Positions 52,394 through 61,251 of a stretch of DNA of 64,000 bases are shown here, one piece after another. Numbering within the stretch: the stretch's first letter is position 1; each line of letters opens with the position of its first letter. The notes below the pieces were generated by a model that did not search any database, was not told the origin of the DNA, and was given only the letters and a program-made list of their open reading frames with translations. The stretch comes from Acidobacteriota bacterium (GTDB lineage Bacteria > Acidobacteriota > Blastocatellia > Pyrinomonadales > Pyrinomonadaceae): positions 1,961,001 to 2,025,000 of the forward strand of contig QQUY01000001.1 in the NCBI GenBank assembly GCA_003385635.1. The letters run 5' to 3'. The position numbers and the translations under genes were made by a program.

Positions 52394-53272
52394 TTAGCGG
52401 AGCAGATCTTCGATCCTTCTGCGGAATGCTTCAATGGCTTCTGGATCCGCTCCCTGATCCTTTGCAAGTTCGACAGAATGCTTCCCGAGCTGCAGATAGA
52501 TCTCGCGAAACTCGTCCGATCCGCTTTCGTGGATCGCATCAATGTGCTTCTCAAACGTCTCCAGATCGGCTCGCGCGAATGTGCCCGTCAATGCTTCGGC
52601 CGTTCGTTGTTCCTTTAAGTTGGATATCGTGCTCGAAATGAGCGGGAGAAGAATGTTCTTTGCCTCATCCTTGTCGGGACCACAGTCCGCTAGTGCGGAA
52701 AACGCAAGATCGAGAAGAGCAACCAGATGGCCGCACGCAACTACGGCCGATGCGTGGTACAGGGGTTTCATGCCGTTTGCGATCTCAAAAGGCGTCCCGC
52801 CCAGCGAATCAGCAAGTGATCTTGAAATGGTGATCGCTTCCGGATCTCCTTCGACACAGAAAAAACTGCCTTGAAACCGCCGGCTTCCGATATGCGGATC
52901 ACTGATCGAGACTAGTGGGTGAAGGCTTCCTGTGTTTGCGCCTTTTGCTTTCAGCGATTCGAGGAGTTCAGATCCTCGCGATCCGCTTAGGTGCAAAGCG
53001 GTCCTCCCTTCCCAACCGTCGACCCTTGCCAGTGACTCTGCGACAGTCTTAATGCTGTCATCGTTCACCGAAAGAATAACGGTCTCCCCATTTATAGACC
53101 GCAGTTCGCGGATCGCAAAGACTCTTGGCGACGGATCCATTTCACGGGCGATCCTCCCTGCCGATTCCGGATCGCGCGCGATCAGTGATGACACGGAAAT
53201 ATTCTTGCGGGAAAGAGCCAGCGCAATGGCACCGCCCGCTCGGCCGGGGCCGACGATAGAGATCCCATTCAT
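52394..53272 (-). CDS. Rossmann-like/DUF2520 oxidoreductase
   Basis: The 292-residue protein has a Rossmann start (ISIVGPGRAGGAIALAL), a middle segment with NTGSLHPLVSIS, and a DUF2520 helical domain (MKPLYHASAVVACGHLVALL). The fold is that of F420/NADP-dependent or pyrroline-5-carboxylate reductase-like enzymes. Many bacteria place it beside pantothenate synthesis genes, but none are here. The reaction is unknown. It is downstream of the large ATPase gene on the same strand, with 70 bases between (53272 to 53343). Confidence 0.8.
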   Translation of the reverse strand: MNGISIVGPGRAGGAIALALSRKNISVSSLIARDPESAGRIAREMDPSPRVFAIRELRSINGETVILSVNDDSIKTVAESLARVDGWEGRTALHLSGSRGSELLESLKAKGANTGSLHPLVSISDPHIGSRRFQGSFFCVEGDPEAITISRSLADSLGGTPFEIANGMKPLYHASAVVACGHLVALLDLAFSALADCGPDKDEAKNILLPLISSTISNLKEQRTAEALTGTFARADLETFEKHIDAIHESGSDEFREIYLQLGKHSVELAKDQGADPEAIEAFRRRIEDLLR

Positions 53273-53342
53273 TCCTGCAAGTTTAGTTTAAATTCGTTGC
53301 GGCGTGTAACCGGAAAGTCCTTTCGAGACTCATGAAGGCTCT

Positions 53343-56300
53343 CTACCGGATATTGATCTGAATCGGATGGCTTGGAAGTTCAGAGGCCCAAGAATCCAGC
53401 CGGTCGCGGAGTTCGGCCGACGTCGCGAGATCGGGAACATTCGGAAATCCTGCTTTTACGGCGGGCGATTTCCTGATCATCTCGCAGGCCCGGTTCAACT
53501 GCTGAAGTTCCAAGGTGTCGAACATCGCAGAATCACCTTTTGCTGTGATCTTCTTTATAGCGCTTTCTGCAGCCTTACGCATGGCGTCGTCTTTTGAGTT
53601 CGCGGAAAGCGATTCGAGCAATGGGGCCAACACCTCGGATGCGTTGCTCAGCGTTCTCTTGTAACTGTCGCTGCCTTGCAGCATTGCGGCGATAAGCTCT
53701 TTCGGCATCAGGTGCCATTCATCCGCATTTCTGATCCGGAAACTGCAATCGCAGAACGGGCGTTCATAGATCCTTTCCTGGACGTTTGTTACGCATTTCA
53801 TTCCCCGGAGCCGCCTAACGATCTTGCAAGCGCGCTCAAAGTGGTCCTGACCAAAGATCGGCATTCGTGCCAGATTACTGAACTCCCACCATTCATCGCT
53901 TGCGAGGATCTCATCCACTTTTTCCTCGATATCATGCGCGTTGACGACACGGTTGTGGGCGGCGGCAAAGGCCTCGGCATATCCTCTTCGGAAGTCTTCA
54001 AAAGCCGATTCGAGCTCACCGACCGAAGCAAGGCCGGGCTTTGACAAGCCTTCGATCAAGAGCGCCTCGATCCTTTCGCGTTTTCCGTCGATCGTCTCAT
54101 CGCCCAGATACTCACAAACCGACAGATAGTTGATCACTCTCCCTCTTAGATCTGACCATTCTATGAATCCCGCGACAGCCATCAGATCCGTTTTTCGAGC
54201 CTCGAACTCGGCTTCAGAGTCGGAAAAGGCATCTGCGATCCGCTGCAGGGCCTCTTCGAGCGAGATCGCTTCTTCGAAGAATGCAGAGAGCGATTTTTGG
54301 ACAACACCGAAAGTCTTTTCGGCATTGATCGCGATGTTCCAGATCTTTGTATTCAGGTCATCTGAATCGATGCTGTCGAACTTTTCAAGCAGCTTTTCAG
54401 CCTCCCAGTCCTTGAGCCACTTTTTGAACGCCACCTTGGCTCGCCTTCTGTCGTCCGCAATATCGATCGACTGTAGGCCCTCGACTTCCGAGATCAGCCG
54501 CGCCCATTCGGTCAGGCGCTTGGACCCGTAAAGCACGTTTTGAGGCTTCGAGATGCCACTAATGTCATCCCAGATGATCTTCAGATCGAGGGACCTTCTG
54601 TTTATCCGATCGCCCTTGCTGGTAACGAACTCGATCTTTCCTTGAGCGACCAAAGCAGAAAGGATCAGGTGTTGGGCTTCTCGTGCCAGGCCGTACGGTC
54701 GTTCGCGCAGTTTGCGGTAAACGGTGTCGAGAGGAACCGTTTCCTCCTCTGACTGCCCGATGAGCGTAAGCACCTTTTCGACGAGGTGAAGGCTGAAAAG
54801 CTTCTCTTCCTTCTCGAGAACCAGATTCTCGCCGCGCTCTGAAACGAGGCCAAGCGGAAGCGCAAATGTTTCAGCAAGGTGTTGTACGGTCTGATGCCCG
54901 ACCCTTGCTCCGCTGAAAAGGTCAGAAACAAGAGTTGAGACCTCCCGCATTCCGAGCGGTTCAACAAAAACCGGATGGTCGGCGTATGCCTCGTCGAAAA
55001 CCGGCGCGAGGAGCAACGACAGAAGAGATCCGAGAGATGTTTCGCCAGCGATCTTTTCCGGAATCGGTAGATCGAGGTCTCCAACTGTGATCTTCGGATC
55101 ATGGAGAAATGCGCGTTTCCAAATCTTCTCTACTGCGACCGTATGGGTGTGTCCAGCGGCGCCGATCTGGTCCTGGAACTCGACGCGAATTTCCTCGTTT
55201 TGCAGCAGTACGGAGTATCGGAGGATCGTATCGATCTCACCCTTTGTAAGCTCAGCGGGTTGCCAGATAACCGCGGGTATGCCTGTTGCGACGCCGCCCT
55301 CGGGAGTCGTTCCAGGGCCGCAGATAACGACGAAGAGATCTACCGCCGAGTCGTCGCCAAGCATTCTCAGCGCATCGATCTCTTCATTTCCCCAATTCCA
55401 AAAAAGTCGTATCTTCCTGAGACTGCCGCGCCAGATCGTCTGAACATCCGACCAGTCAGCCGATCCCGCCTCTTTTTCCGGCGAGAGCATCCAGTCTGCG
55501 TAACGTTCTTTTCCTGCGCGCTTCAGCACCTTGGGAACTGAATCTGTGTCAGCCTCCTTGATAGCCGCTGCAAGCGCATGGTTTAGATTGTCCTTGCCGC
55601 TGACCTTCAGACTGTAACGGACGTCACCGGATTCGTCGCCAACCCTCCAGAAATCATCAGGAAAAACGGTTACAAGCTTTTCGAGTAGTTCCGAAACCTT
55701 GGAGATCGCCTCTTCAGGATTGTTCTCGTCGTAGATCAGGATCGCGGCGCAGATCTCGCCTGAGGAAACTCCGTCGCCTTCGAGTGAAAGAATGAAGAGT
55801 GCCTTCAGGATCAGCTTGGCTTGAAGCCTCTGGATCACGGGCACGAGAGATGTGATCTCGCTTGAGATCTTGTCATAGACCGTGAATGCATCCCGAAGGT
55901 TTTCGTCGTTGCGGAGGGTCGACTCTACACAATCGAACACCTCATCAAGCCCGATCAAAGACCTGGAGGGCCGACCGAGTATCCTCTTGCCTGCCTCGGA
56001 CGCGAAGTTCAGAAGCGCGAAGTCAGGAGCGTAGAGCCTTACTACAGGCGCGATCTCGAGGATCAACGGGTGTAGAGGGTACAGCGAAGAGAATCTCTCC
56101 TGACTAAAGCGAAAGTCCGGCAGGACCTCCCGGAAATACTCGTAAGCCTGGTCGACTACCTGATTCTTCGTCCTGATCTTCGGAAAGATATGGGCATCTA
56201 CTATCTTGTACAGGTGCTCCTGCTCAAGGTAGTCGATCGTGTATTGCTGGACGATTACCGAGTTCGTCCCGTCCGCATCGGTGATATCGTCGTCGAGCGC

Positions 56301-56897
56301 TACTCCTATAAATATGTCGTGAAGCGACGAAGCGGCGGCAAGTTCGCCCAGAAAGACCCCGTCATCGCGTTTTACCCTTGCTTTGCGGTCAAACGCTGTA
56401 TCGATAAGTATGACGAACGGCATATCGCCCGCTTCGCTTGCAGCGAGTTCGAGCAAAGCAGAAAGATCGTTCGGAGCCTGACCGGACGGGAGCCCGAGCG
56501 ACAGGGCGACCGCAGCCCGCACTTCTTCAAACAGTGTGTCTCGTGTCCCCCGGAGAACTGTCGCGACCGGATAGCGCCTGCGAAGAAGACCGCTTGCCGA
56601 AGTTGCGACATGCGAATCGGTGAGATTCCCGCGGAGGTCCGGATTCGCCAATATGGCCCCGAATGCAGCAAGGAAATGACTTTTGCCTACTCCCCTGTAG
56701 CCCGCGAGAGCTTTCTTGCTTCCGTGCCCCGCGCCCGCTCTTGAGACGGAGTCCAGCCACGAGGCCATTAAACCTGCGGTAATATCCGTGAATCGGTAGG
56801 TCTCAAGCGTAGCGGACGGTACCGAGTGAAAGTCCTTTAAGGCGTTGAAGCTGCGGACCTCAAGGAGATCTTTTACCTTTTCGTTTGCTGAGCTCAT
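53343..56897 (-). CDS. Large BREX PglY/BrxC-like ATPase, solitary
   Basis: The 1,184-residue protein starts at the ATG at 56897 (an upstream in-frame ATG at 56987 lacks support). Residues 1-170 hold a P-loop domain: ALAGYRGVGKSHFLAAF with Walker A at 66-73, Walker B FVILIDTA with Asp166 followed by Thr, not Glu. YPLHPLILEIAPVVRLYAPD is found near residue 300, as in large BREX-type DUF499/DUF6079 proteins, then long helical and winged-helix-like stretches, and a conserved Cys cluster RPFCDCSFRIRN near 1049. No PglX/PglZ/BrxL-type partners are in the window. It may be a stand-alone defence or chromosomal ATPase. The similarity is by eye and the family assignment tentative. Confidence 0.7.
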   Translation of the reverse strand: MSSANEKVKDLLEVRSFNALKDFHSVPSATLETYRFTDITAGLMASWLDSVSRAGAGHGSKKALAGYRGVGKSHFLAAFGAILANPDLRGNLTDSHVATSASGLLRRRYPVATVLRGTRDTLFEEVRAAVALSLGLPSGQAPNDLSALLELAASEAGDMPFVILIDTAFDRKARVKRDDGVFLGELAAASSLHDIFIGVALDDDITDADGTNSVIVQQYTIDYLEQEHLYKIVDAHIFPKIRTKNQVVDQAYEYFREVLPDFRFSQERFSSLYPLHPLILEIAPVVRLYAPDFALLNFASEAGKRILGRPSRSLIGLDEVFDCVESTLRNDENLRDAFTVYDKISSEITSLVPVIQRLQAKLILKALFILSLEGDGVSSGEICAAILIYDENNPEEAISKVSELLEKLVTVFPDDFWRVGDESGDVRYSLKVSGKDNLNHALAAAIKEADTDSVPKVLKRAGKERYADWMLSPEKEAGSADWSDVQTIWRGSLRKIRLFWNWGNEEIDALRMLGDDSAVDLFVVICGPGTTPEGGVATGIPAVIWQPAELTKGEIDTILRYSVLLQNEEIRVEFQDQIGAAGHTHTVAVEKIWKRAFLHDPKITVGDLDLPIPEKIAGETSLGSLLSLLLAPVFDEAYADHPVFVEPLGMREVSTLVSDLFSGARVGHQTVQHLAETFALPLGLVSERGENLVLEKEEKLFSLHLVEKVLTLIGQSEEETVPLDTVYRKLRERPYGLAREAQHLILSALVAQGKIEFVTSKGDRINRRSLDLKIIWDDISGISKPQNVLYGSKRLTEWARLISEVEGLQSIDIADDRRRAKVAFKKWLKDWEAEKLLEKFDSIDSDDLNTKIWNIAINAEKTFGVVQKSLSAFFEEAISLEEALQRIADAFSDSEAEFEARKTDLMAVAGFIEWSDLRGRVINYLSVCEYLGDETIDGKRERIEALLIEGLSKPGLASVGELESAFEDFRRGYAEAFAAAHNRVVNAHDIEEKVDEILASDEWWEFSNLARMPIFGQDHFERACKIVRRLRGMKCVTNVQERIYERPFCDCSFRIRNADEWHLMPKELIAAMLQGSDSYKRTLSNASEVLAPLLESLSANSKDDAMRKAAESAIKKITAKGDSAMFDTLELQQLNRACEMIRKSPAVKAGFPNVPDLATSAELRDRLDSWASELPSHPIQINIR

Positions 56898-57119
56898 CGA
56901 GAGCGAGACAGAGGTTCGGAAGGAACTGCGGAAGGATCGCTGGAAGGATGTCGGGCAATGTAATGCTGCCGGGAAACGCCCGCGCACGCCGCGGGCATCA
57001 ATACGTCATTCATTCTAGCAACTTTACTGCGGAAAACAAAGTGTTTTAACAATGTTGGGCGACACTCTGCCAGCATACTTCAGACGATATGTCGCATAGA
57101 GTAACCTTTACATAAAAAC
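56898..57119. other. Intergenic region between the divergent ATPase and protease genes
   Basis: Together with the promoter below it forms the 302-base divergent spacer. It holds a GCCCGCG-CACGC-CGCGGGC hairpin at 56978-56996 without a T run and AT-rich sequence from 57030. No gene seen. Confidence 0.5.
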
Positions 57120-57149
57120 TTGCATCACAAACTCGTTGCTTCATATAAT
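57120..57149 (+). promoter_or_regulatory. Promoter for the M48 protease
   Basis: TTGCAT, 18 bases, TATAAT; the ATG is 50 bases further on. Confidence 0.6.
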
Positions 57150-57199
57150 TTTCTGTTAAGTCCCCAGAGTTTTTAATTTCGGGAGTTGGAAATCCAGTT

Positions 57200-58303
57200 A
57201 TGACTACCAAACCAGCCAGACGCGTGAGTTCTTTCTTTTTGATGCTTGCCCTTTGGCTGAGCAGTTCCGCTGTCGCACCCCTTGCAGTTTCTGCACAGGA
57301 CGGTGATGACGACAACAAAAGGAACAGCCAGCTTGATAAGGACGAAGATCCTAACATGATCGGCAAGCGCAACATCAACGGCGGTTTCGACAAATTCGTT
57401 GGCTGGCTTGGTGGCTCGCGCGAGAAGGAGATCCAACTCGGACGCCAGCTCGCTGCCCAGATCGAGCAACAGGCGAAGATGGTCGAAGATCCGATGATCA
57501 CCGAATACATCAATCGGGTCGGCCAAAATCTGGTCCTGAATTCCGATGCAAAGATCCCTTTTACGATCAAAGTGATCGACAGTGATGAGGTAAACGCCTT
57601 TGCCCTTCCTGGCGGTTATTTCTTTGTGAACAAGGGTCTTATCATCGCCGCCGACAATGAAGCAGAACTTGCCGGAGTCATGGCGCACGAGATAGCGCAT
57701 GTCGCTGCAAGGCATGCGATGGAAAACGCTGGCAAGGGCCAACTCCTTGGCTACGGGATCCTCGCCGGCCTTATTTTCACGGGCGGCATCGCTGGCGCAG
57801 TTCTTCAGAACACCGCAGGACTCGGCCAGATGCTGGCATTCTTCAAGTTCAGCCGCGGTGCGGAAAAAGAAGCGGACAAACTTGGCGTACAGTATTTATA
57901 TGCTGCAGGTTACGATCCTACCGGAATGGCGACGATGTTCGAGAAGCTCGCTTCAAAGAACAAGAAAAAGCCGGGCACACTTTCGAAGCTATTTTCGTCG
58001 CATCCGCAGTCGCTGGACCGGCGTGACGCGTCTCTTGAACTTGTAGCCAAATTCCAGGAACGTGAAGAATATATAATCAGCACTTCGGAATTTCAGAGGG
58101 TCAAACAGCATCTTCTGAGGATTTCCAATGCTGGAGTTGTCGATCCGGATGATCTGGATGATGTTGAGCAAGGACGTCCGACTCTCAAGCGGCGGCAGCC
58201 GACCCCGGAAGGAGCAACGAACGATCCTGCCGGACCTGCAAATGATCCGGGGCCGCCGAAGCTGAAGAAGCGGAATGACCCCACTTCGGATAACGACAAC
58301 TGA
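57200..58303 (+). CDS. Exported M48-family zinc metalloprotease (BepA-like)
   Basis: The 367-residue protein has a signal peptide (SFFLMLALWLSSSAVAPLAV, ending SAQ), then a peptidase M48 domain with EAELAGVMAHEIAHVAARH: the zinc-binding HEIAH at 163-167, and the third ligand Glu in EKEADKLGVQYL near residue 230. Its layout, with an acidic linker after the signal and no TPR in the middle, is a compact BepA/YfgC-type periplasmic protease for outer-membrane quality control. The C-terminal 70 residues are Pro/Asn/Asp-rich (GATNDPAGPANDPGPP). Has its own promoter and a perfect terminator. Confidence 0.85.
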   Translation: MTTKPARRVSSFFLMLALWLSSSAVAPLAVSAQDGDDDNKRNSQLDKDEDPNMIGKRNINGGFDKFVGWLGGSREKEIQLGRQLAAQIEQQAKMVEDPMITEYINRVGQNLVLNSDAKIPFTIKVIDSDEVNAFALPGGYFFVNKGLIIAADNEAELAGVMAHEIAHVAARHAMENAGKGQLLGYGILAGLIFTGGIAGAVLQNTAGLGQMLAFFKFSRGAEKEADKLGVQYLYAAGYDPTGMATMFEKLASKNKKKPGTLSKLFSSHPQSLDRRDASLELVAKFQEREEYIISTSEFQRVKQHLLRISNAGVVDPDDLDDVEQGRPTLKRRQPTPEGATNDPAGPANDPGPPKLKKRNDPTSDNDN

Positions 58304-58320
58304 TCTGATCGGTCTTGATT

Positions 58321-58356
58321 AAAAAAGGCGCCTTGCTTTAAGCGGGCGCCTTTTTT
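58321..58356 (+). terminator. Intrinsic terminator of the M48 protease gene
   Basis: AAAAAAGGCGCC pairs with GGCGCCTTTTTT; an inner GCTT/AGC stem extends it. Symmetric A and T runs allow both directions, serving the convergent gene as well. Confidence 0.9.
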
Positions 58357-58376
58357 ATTGAGGTCTTGGAACAGGA

Positions 58377-59402
58377 TCAATCGAGCAGGATGCCCTCGAT
58401 TCCTACGTCAACGCTAAAGACCGCATCGTTCGTGGCAGCGATCATCTCGCCGGTCCGTGTGAAACACAGCCCGACAAGCCCCATTCCAGCCAGGAAAAGT
58501 TCCGCCGACTCTCCGTCGTACGAGATCTTCACGATCCCGTGGCGGCCTTTTAAGCACGCTGCGCAAAATAGATTTCCGTCTTCATCGAACGCAAGACCCT
58601 GAGGACGGCCCAGACCTTTGAAAAAGCGGTCAACAGCGCCTTCCTCATCCACTTTGTAAACCAGATCGTGGCTGCAAAGGCCCGGTGCACTTACATACAG
58701 CGAACCGTTGGGTCCGAAGGCCATATGGTATGCAGAAACCGAAGGCTCGAGAACAGCCCACGTCTCAGTATTTCCGAGCGCCCCGACGCGAAAGACGGTT
58801 CCTCCCCGGTCGCCTACAAATAGCTCGCCCTTCGAATCAAAAGCCAGGCCGGTCGCGATGCCAAGGTCGCCTGCAAGAGGAACGACCTCGGAATCATTGT
58901 TGACCTGGACGACTTCTCCGTCTGCGCGGTTTGTAACTACGAGCCGTCCGTGGGGATCGAAGGCCACGCCGGTCGGATTCATTACCGGAGCACTCATTTC
59001 GGTCAGAAACCCTTCAGCATCCAGCCTGAAAAGAGTCACCGGCAGTTCCTGGCCGCGAGTCCCTGATCTTGTCAAAATTACAGAACCGTCCTTCGGATCA
59101 ACCGCCGGATTCGCCACCTGATGGAGATCGCCAGCGAGCCTTTTGCCCACAACCAGTTTCCCTGCAAATTCCTTTCCGCCGGCCTTTATTTCGACCTCGA
59201 CGGGACCCGAATCTGAATTCTCGGGGACTGTTGCAAGTATCCTCGTCGACGAAGCTCCCGTGACTCCGGCCGTTTGCCCGCCTATCGTGCAATGGAAGCC
59301 GGACGGGGTACCGATATCGAGTCCTTCAAGTTCGATCAGCACTTCTCCGCCGGGTATCGCGAACGACGGGCTCACTGAGGCTGTGCGGGCTTCACTGTCC
59401 AT
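58377..59402 (-). CDS. IPT/TIG plus NHL/SMP-30-like propeller protein
   Basis: From the ATG at 59402 (AAGGAGAAGG upstream) the protein has 341 residues and no signal peptide. Residues 10-90 read as an IPT/TIG immunoglobulin-like domain (SPSFAIPGGEVLIELEGLDIG, ILATVPENSDSGPVEVEI), the rest as a six-bladed NHL/SMP-30-like propeller (MNPTGVAFDPHGRLVVTN, ATGLAFDSKGELFVGDRGG, RPQGLAFDEDGNLFCAAC). No catalytic set for gluconolactonase was checked. Probably a sugar-lactone or other ligand-binding protein. It converges on the protease gene. Confidence 0.75.
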   Translation of the reverse strand: MDSEARTASVSPSFAIPGGEVLIELEGLDIGTPSGFHCTIGGQTAGVTGASSTRILATVPENSDSGPVEVEIKAGGKEFAGKLVVGKRLAGDLHQVANPAVDPKDGSVILTRSGTRGQELPVTLFRLDAEGFLTEMSAPVMNPTGVAFDPHGRLVVTNRADGEVVQVNNDSEVVPLAGDLGIATGLAFDSKGELFVGDRGGTVFRVGALGNTETWAVLEPSVSAYHMAFGPNGSLYVSAPGLCSHDLVYKVDEEGAVDRFFKGLGRPQGLAFDEDGNLFCAACLKGRHGIVKISYDGESAELFLAGMGLVGLCFTRTGEMIAATNDAVFSVDVGIEGILLD

Positions 59403-59499
59403 CTGCCTTCTCCTTCCAAAAACCTTCATTTTACGATGCTTAGAGGATATTAATCAACAGAGGCGCGGACCCTCATTCGGCATCTGAGGTGCCCGATTA

Positions 59500-59524
59500 T
59501 GCTATAATCAGCGCTAATCGGAGG
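59500..59524 (+). promoter_or_regulatory. Extended -10 promoter and Shine-Dalgarno for hflX
   Basis: TGCTATAAT at 59500-59508, then GGAGG at 59520-59524. The predicted start of transcription near 59515 leaves a short leader, with initiation expected near 59530-59535. Confidence 0.65.
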
Positions 59525-59532
59525 ATTCTGTT

Positions 59533-61248
59533 ATCGCTCGCGTCCACGGCTTTACCGAAGGCCTGAAACACAACCAGATAAAACGGATCGAACGCCTGTT
59601 CACCAGAAAAGTGGCACCTGACCGGATCGTTTCTAATGAGCTCGCGCGTCAGATGAGCGAGATCTCGCACGACACAGGTCGACAGATCGGTGTTTTGCTT
59701 AACCGCAAAGGAAGGGTTGAGTACGTGATGGTCGGCGACGCCAAGCAGATCGAAATGCCCGACTTCAAGCGAGTCAGGGCGGCCGCCGGGCGTTTTCGCG
59801 GTCTAAGATGTGTACATACGCATCTGCAGGGAGAAAAGCTGAACTCGGACGATCTTACCGACCTTGCGCTCCTAAGGCTTGATCTGATGTCGGCCATCGA
59901 GGTTGATCCTGATACGGGCCTTCCGGAGCGGATCTATTCGGCACATTTGCTTCCGTCCAAAGCGAGTGCGATACACGCCTCAAACGGAACGAACCAGCCA
60001 TACGCGTTCCTCAAGGCAGTCCATCCGTCTCAGCTCGACATCGATTTCCTGTCGCTCATCAACTCGCTGGAAACCGAGATGGCCCGGAACCGCGAGACGG
60101 GTCTGAACCGCCAGACTGCTCGTGAGAGAGCGATCCTCGTTTCGGTTACCACTTCGGCTACTCACCTTGCAGAAGAATCTTTGCAAGAGCTTGAAGAGCT
60201 AGCGGTCAGCGCGAGTGTCCTGGTTCTCGACAAGGTGATCCAGAGGCGCTCGAAGATCCATCCGAAGACCGTGCTAGGAGCGGGAAAACTCAACGAGCTC
60301 TTGATACGGGCGATGCAACTGGGTGCAGATCTAATTGTATTCGACAGAGAACTGACACCTGCCCAGGTACGTTCGCTTTCCGAAGAGACTGAGCTCAAGG
60401 TGCTGGACAGGCCGCAGCTGATACTCGACATTTTTGCTCAGCGAGCTAACTCGAGAGAAGGTAAGCTCCAGGTCGAGCTCGCCCAGCTCAAGTATCTTCT
60501 TCCCAGGTTGGTGATTGGCCAGAATTCGGCGTTCTCAAAGCTCGCTGGCGGGATCGGCGGACGTGGACCGGGCGAAACGAAGCTCGAGACGGACAGGAGG
60601 CGGGTCAGAAAACGCATTTCGGACCTTGAGAAGCAGGTCAAGAAAATCGGCAAGCAAAGGAGGGAACGGCGGAAAGCCAGGGTTGGAAAAGCGATACCGA
60701 TCATTTCATTGGTGGGCTACACGAATGCCGGAAAATCTACGCTGCTGAACACTTTGACCGACAGCAAGGTTTACGCGGAAAAGAAGATGTTCGCTACGCT
60801 GGACCCAACTGCCCGGCGCCTCAGGCTTCCTTTTGAGCAGGAAGTGATCATCAACGACACGGTAGGATTTATCCGCGATTTGCCCGAGTCACTTGTGGCC
60901 GCCTTTAAGGCAACACTCGAGGAGATTGGAGACAGCGATCTTCTGGTCCACGTTGTCGATGCCTCGAACCCGAGAGCCCTGCAGCAGATCGAGTCCGTGG
61001 AAAAGATCCTTGCGAGCCTTGATCTAGGCGAGATACCGATGATCGTCGCATTGAACAAGAAGGACCGCGTTGATCCGACAACCCTGGAGGCGCTCGAACG
61101 CGCTATCTTGCTGGATGGCGGCGATGAACAGGTTTCCGTATGTGCGATCCGTCCACAGTCGATCCGGCCTCTTGTGTCGCTGATGGGACGTGGCGTTTCG
61201 CGTGATCTCGGACTTAACTCGCCGGCCGGAATGACCGTTTCGAACTGA
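59533..61248 (+). CDS. hflX: GTPase HflX (probable non-AUG start)
   Basis: HflX is a ribosome-splitting GTPase. Motifs: glycine-rich GIGGRGPGETKLETDRR before the G domain, Walker A GYTNAGKSTLLN, DTVGFIRDLP, and NKKD. The first ATG-type start in frame is GTG at 59611 (545 residues), but the frame is open from 59518 and codes VIARVHGFTEGLKHNQIK, a conserved HflX N-terminal segment. No ATG, GTG or TTG is available before it; with GGAGG at 59520-59524 an ATC at 59533 is best placed. The gene ends three bases before the HD-domain gene, an operon. Confidence 0.8.
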   Translation: MARVHGFTEGLKHNQIKRIERLFTRKVAPDRIVSNELARQMSEISHDTGRQIGVLLNRKGRVEYVMVGDAKQIEMPDFKRVRAAAGRFRGLRCVHTHLQGEKLNSDDLTDLALLRLDLMSAIEVDPDTGLPERIYSAHLLPSKASAIHASNGTNQPYAFLKAVHPSQLDIDFLSLINSLETEMARNRETGLNRQTARERAILVSVTTSATHLAEESLQELEELAVSASVLVLDKVIQRRSKIHPKTVLGAGKLNELLIRAMQLGADLIVFDRELTPAQVRSLSEETELKVLDRPQLILDIFAQRANSREGKLQVELAQLKYLLPRLVIGQNSAFSKLAGGIGGRGPGETKLETDRRRVRKRISDLEKQVKKIGKQRRERRKARVGKAIPIISLVGYTNAGKSTLLNTLTDSKVYAEKKMFATLDPTARRLRLPFEQEVIINDTVGFIRDLPESLVAAFKATLEEIGDSDLLVHVVDASNPRALQQIESVEKILASLDLGEIPMIVALNKKDRVDPTTLEALERAILLDGGDEQVSVCAIRPQSIRPLVSLMGRGVSRDLGLNSPAGMTVSN

Positions 61249-61251
61249 TCG

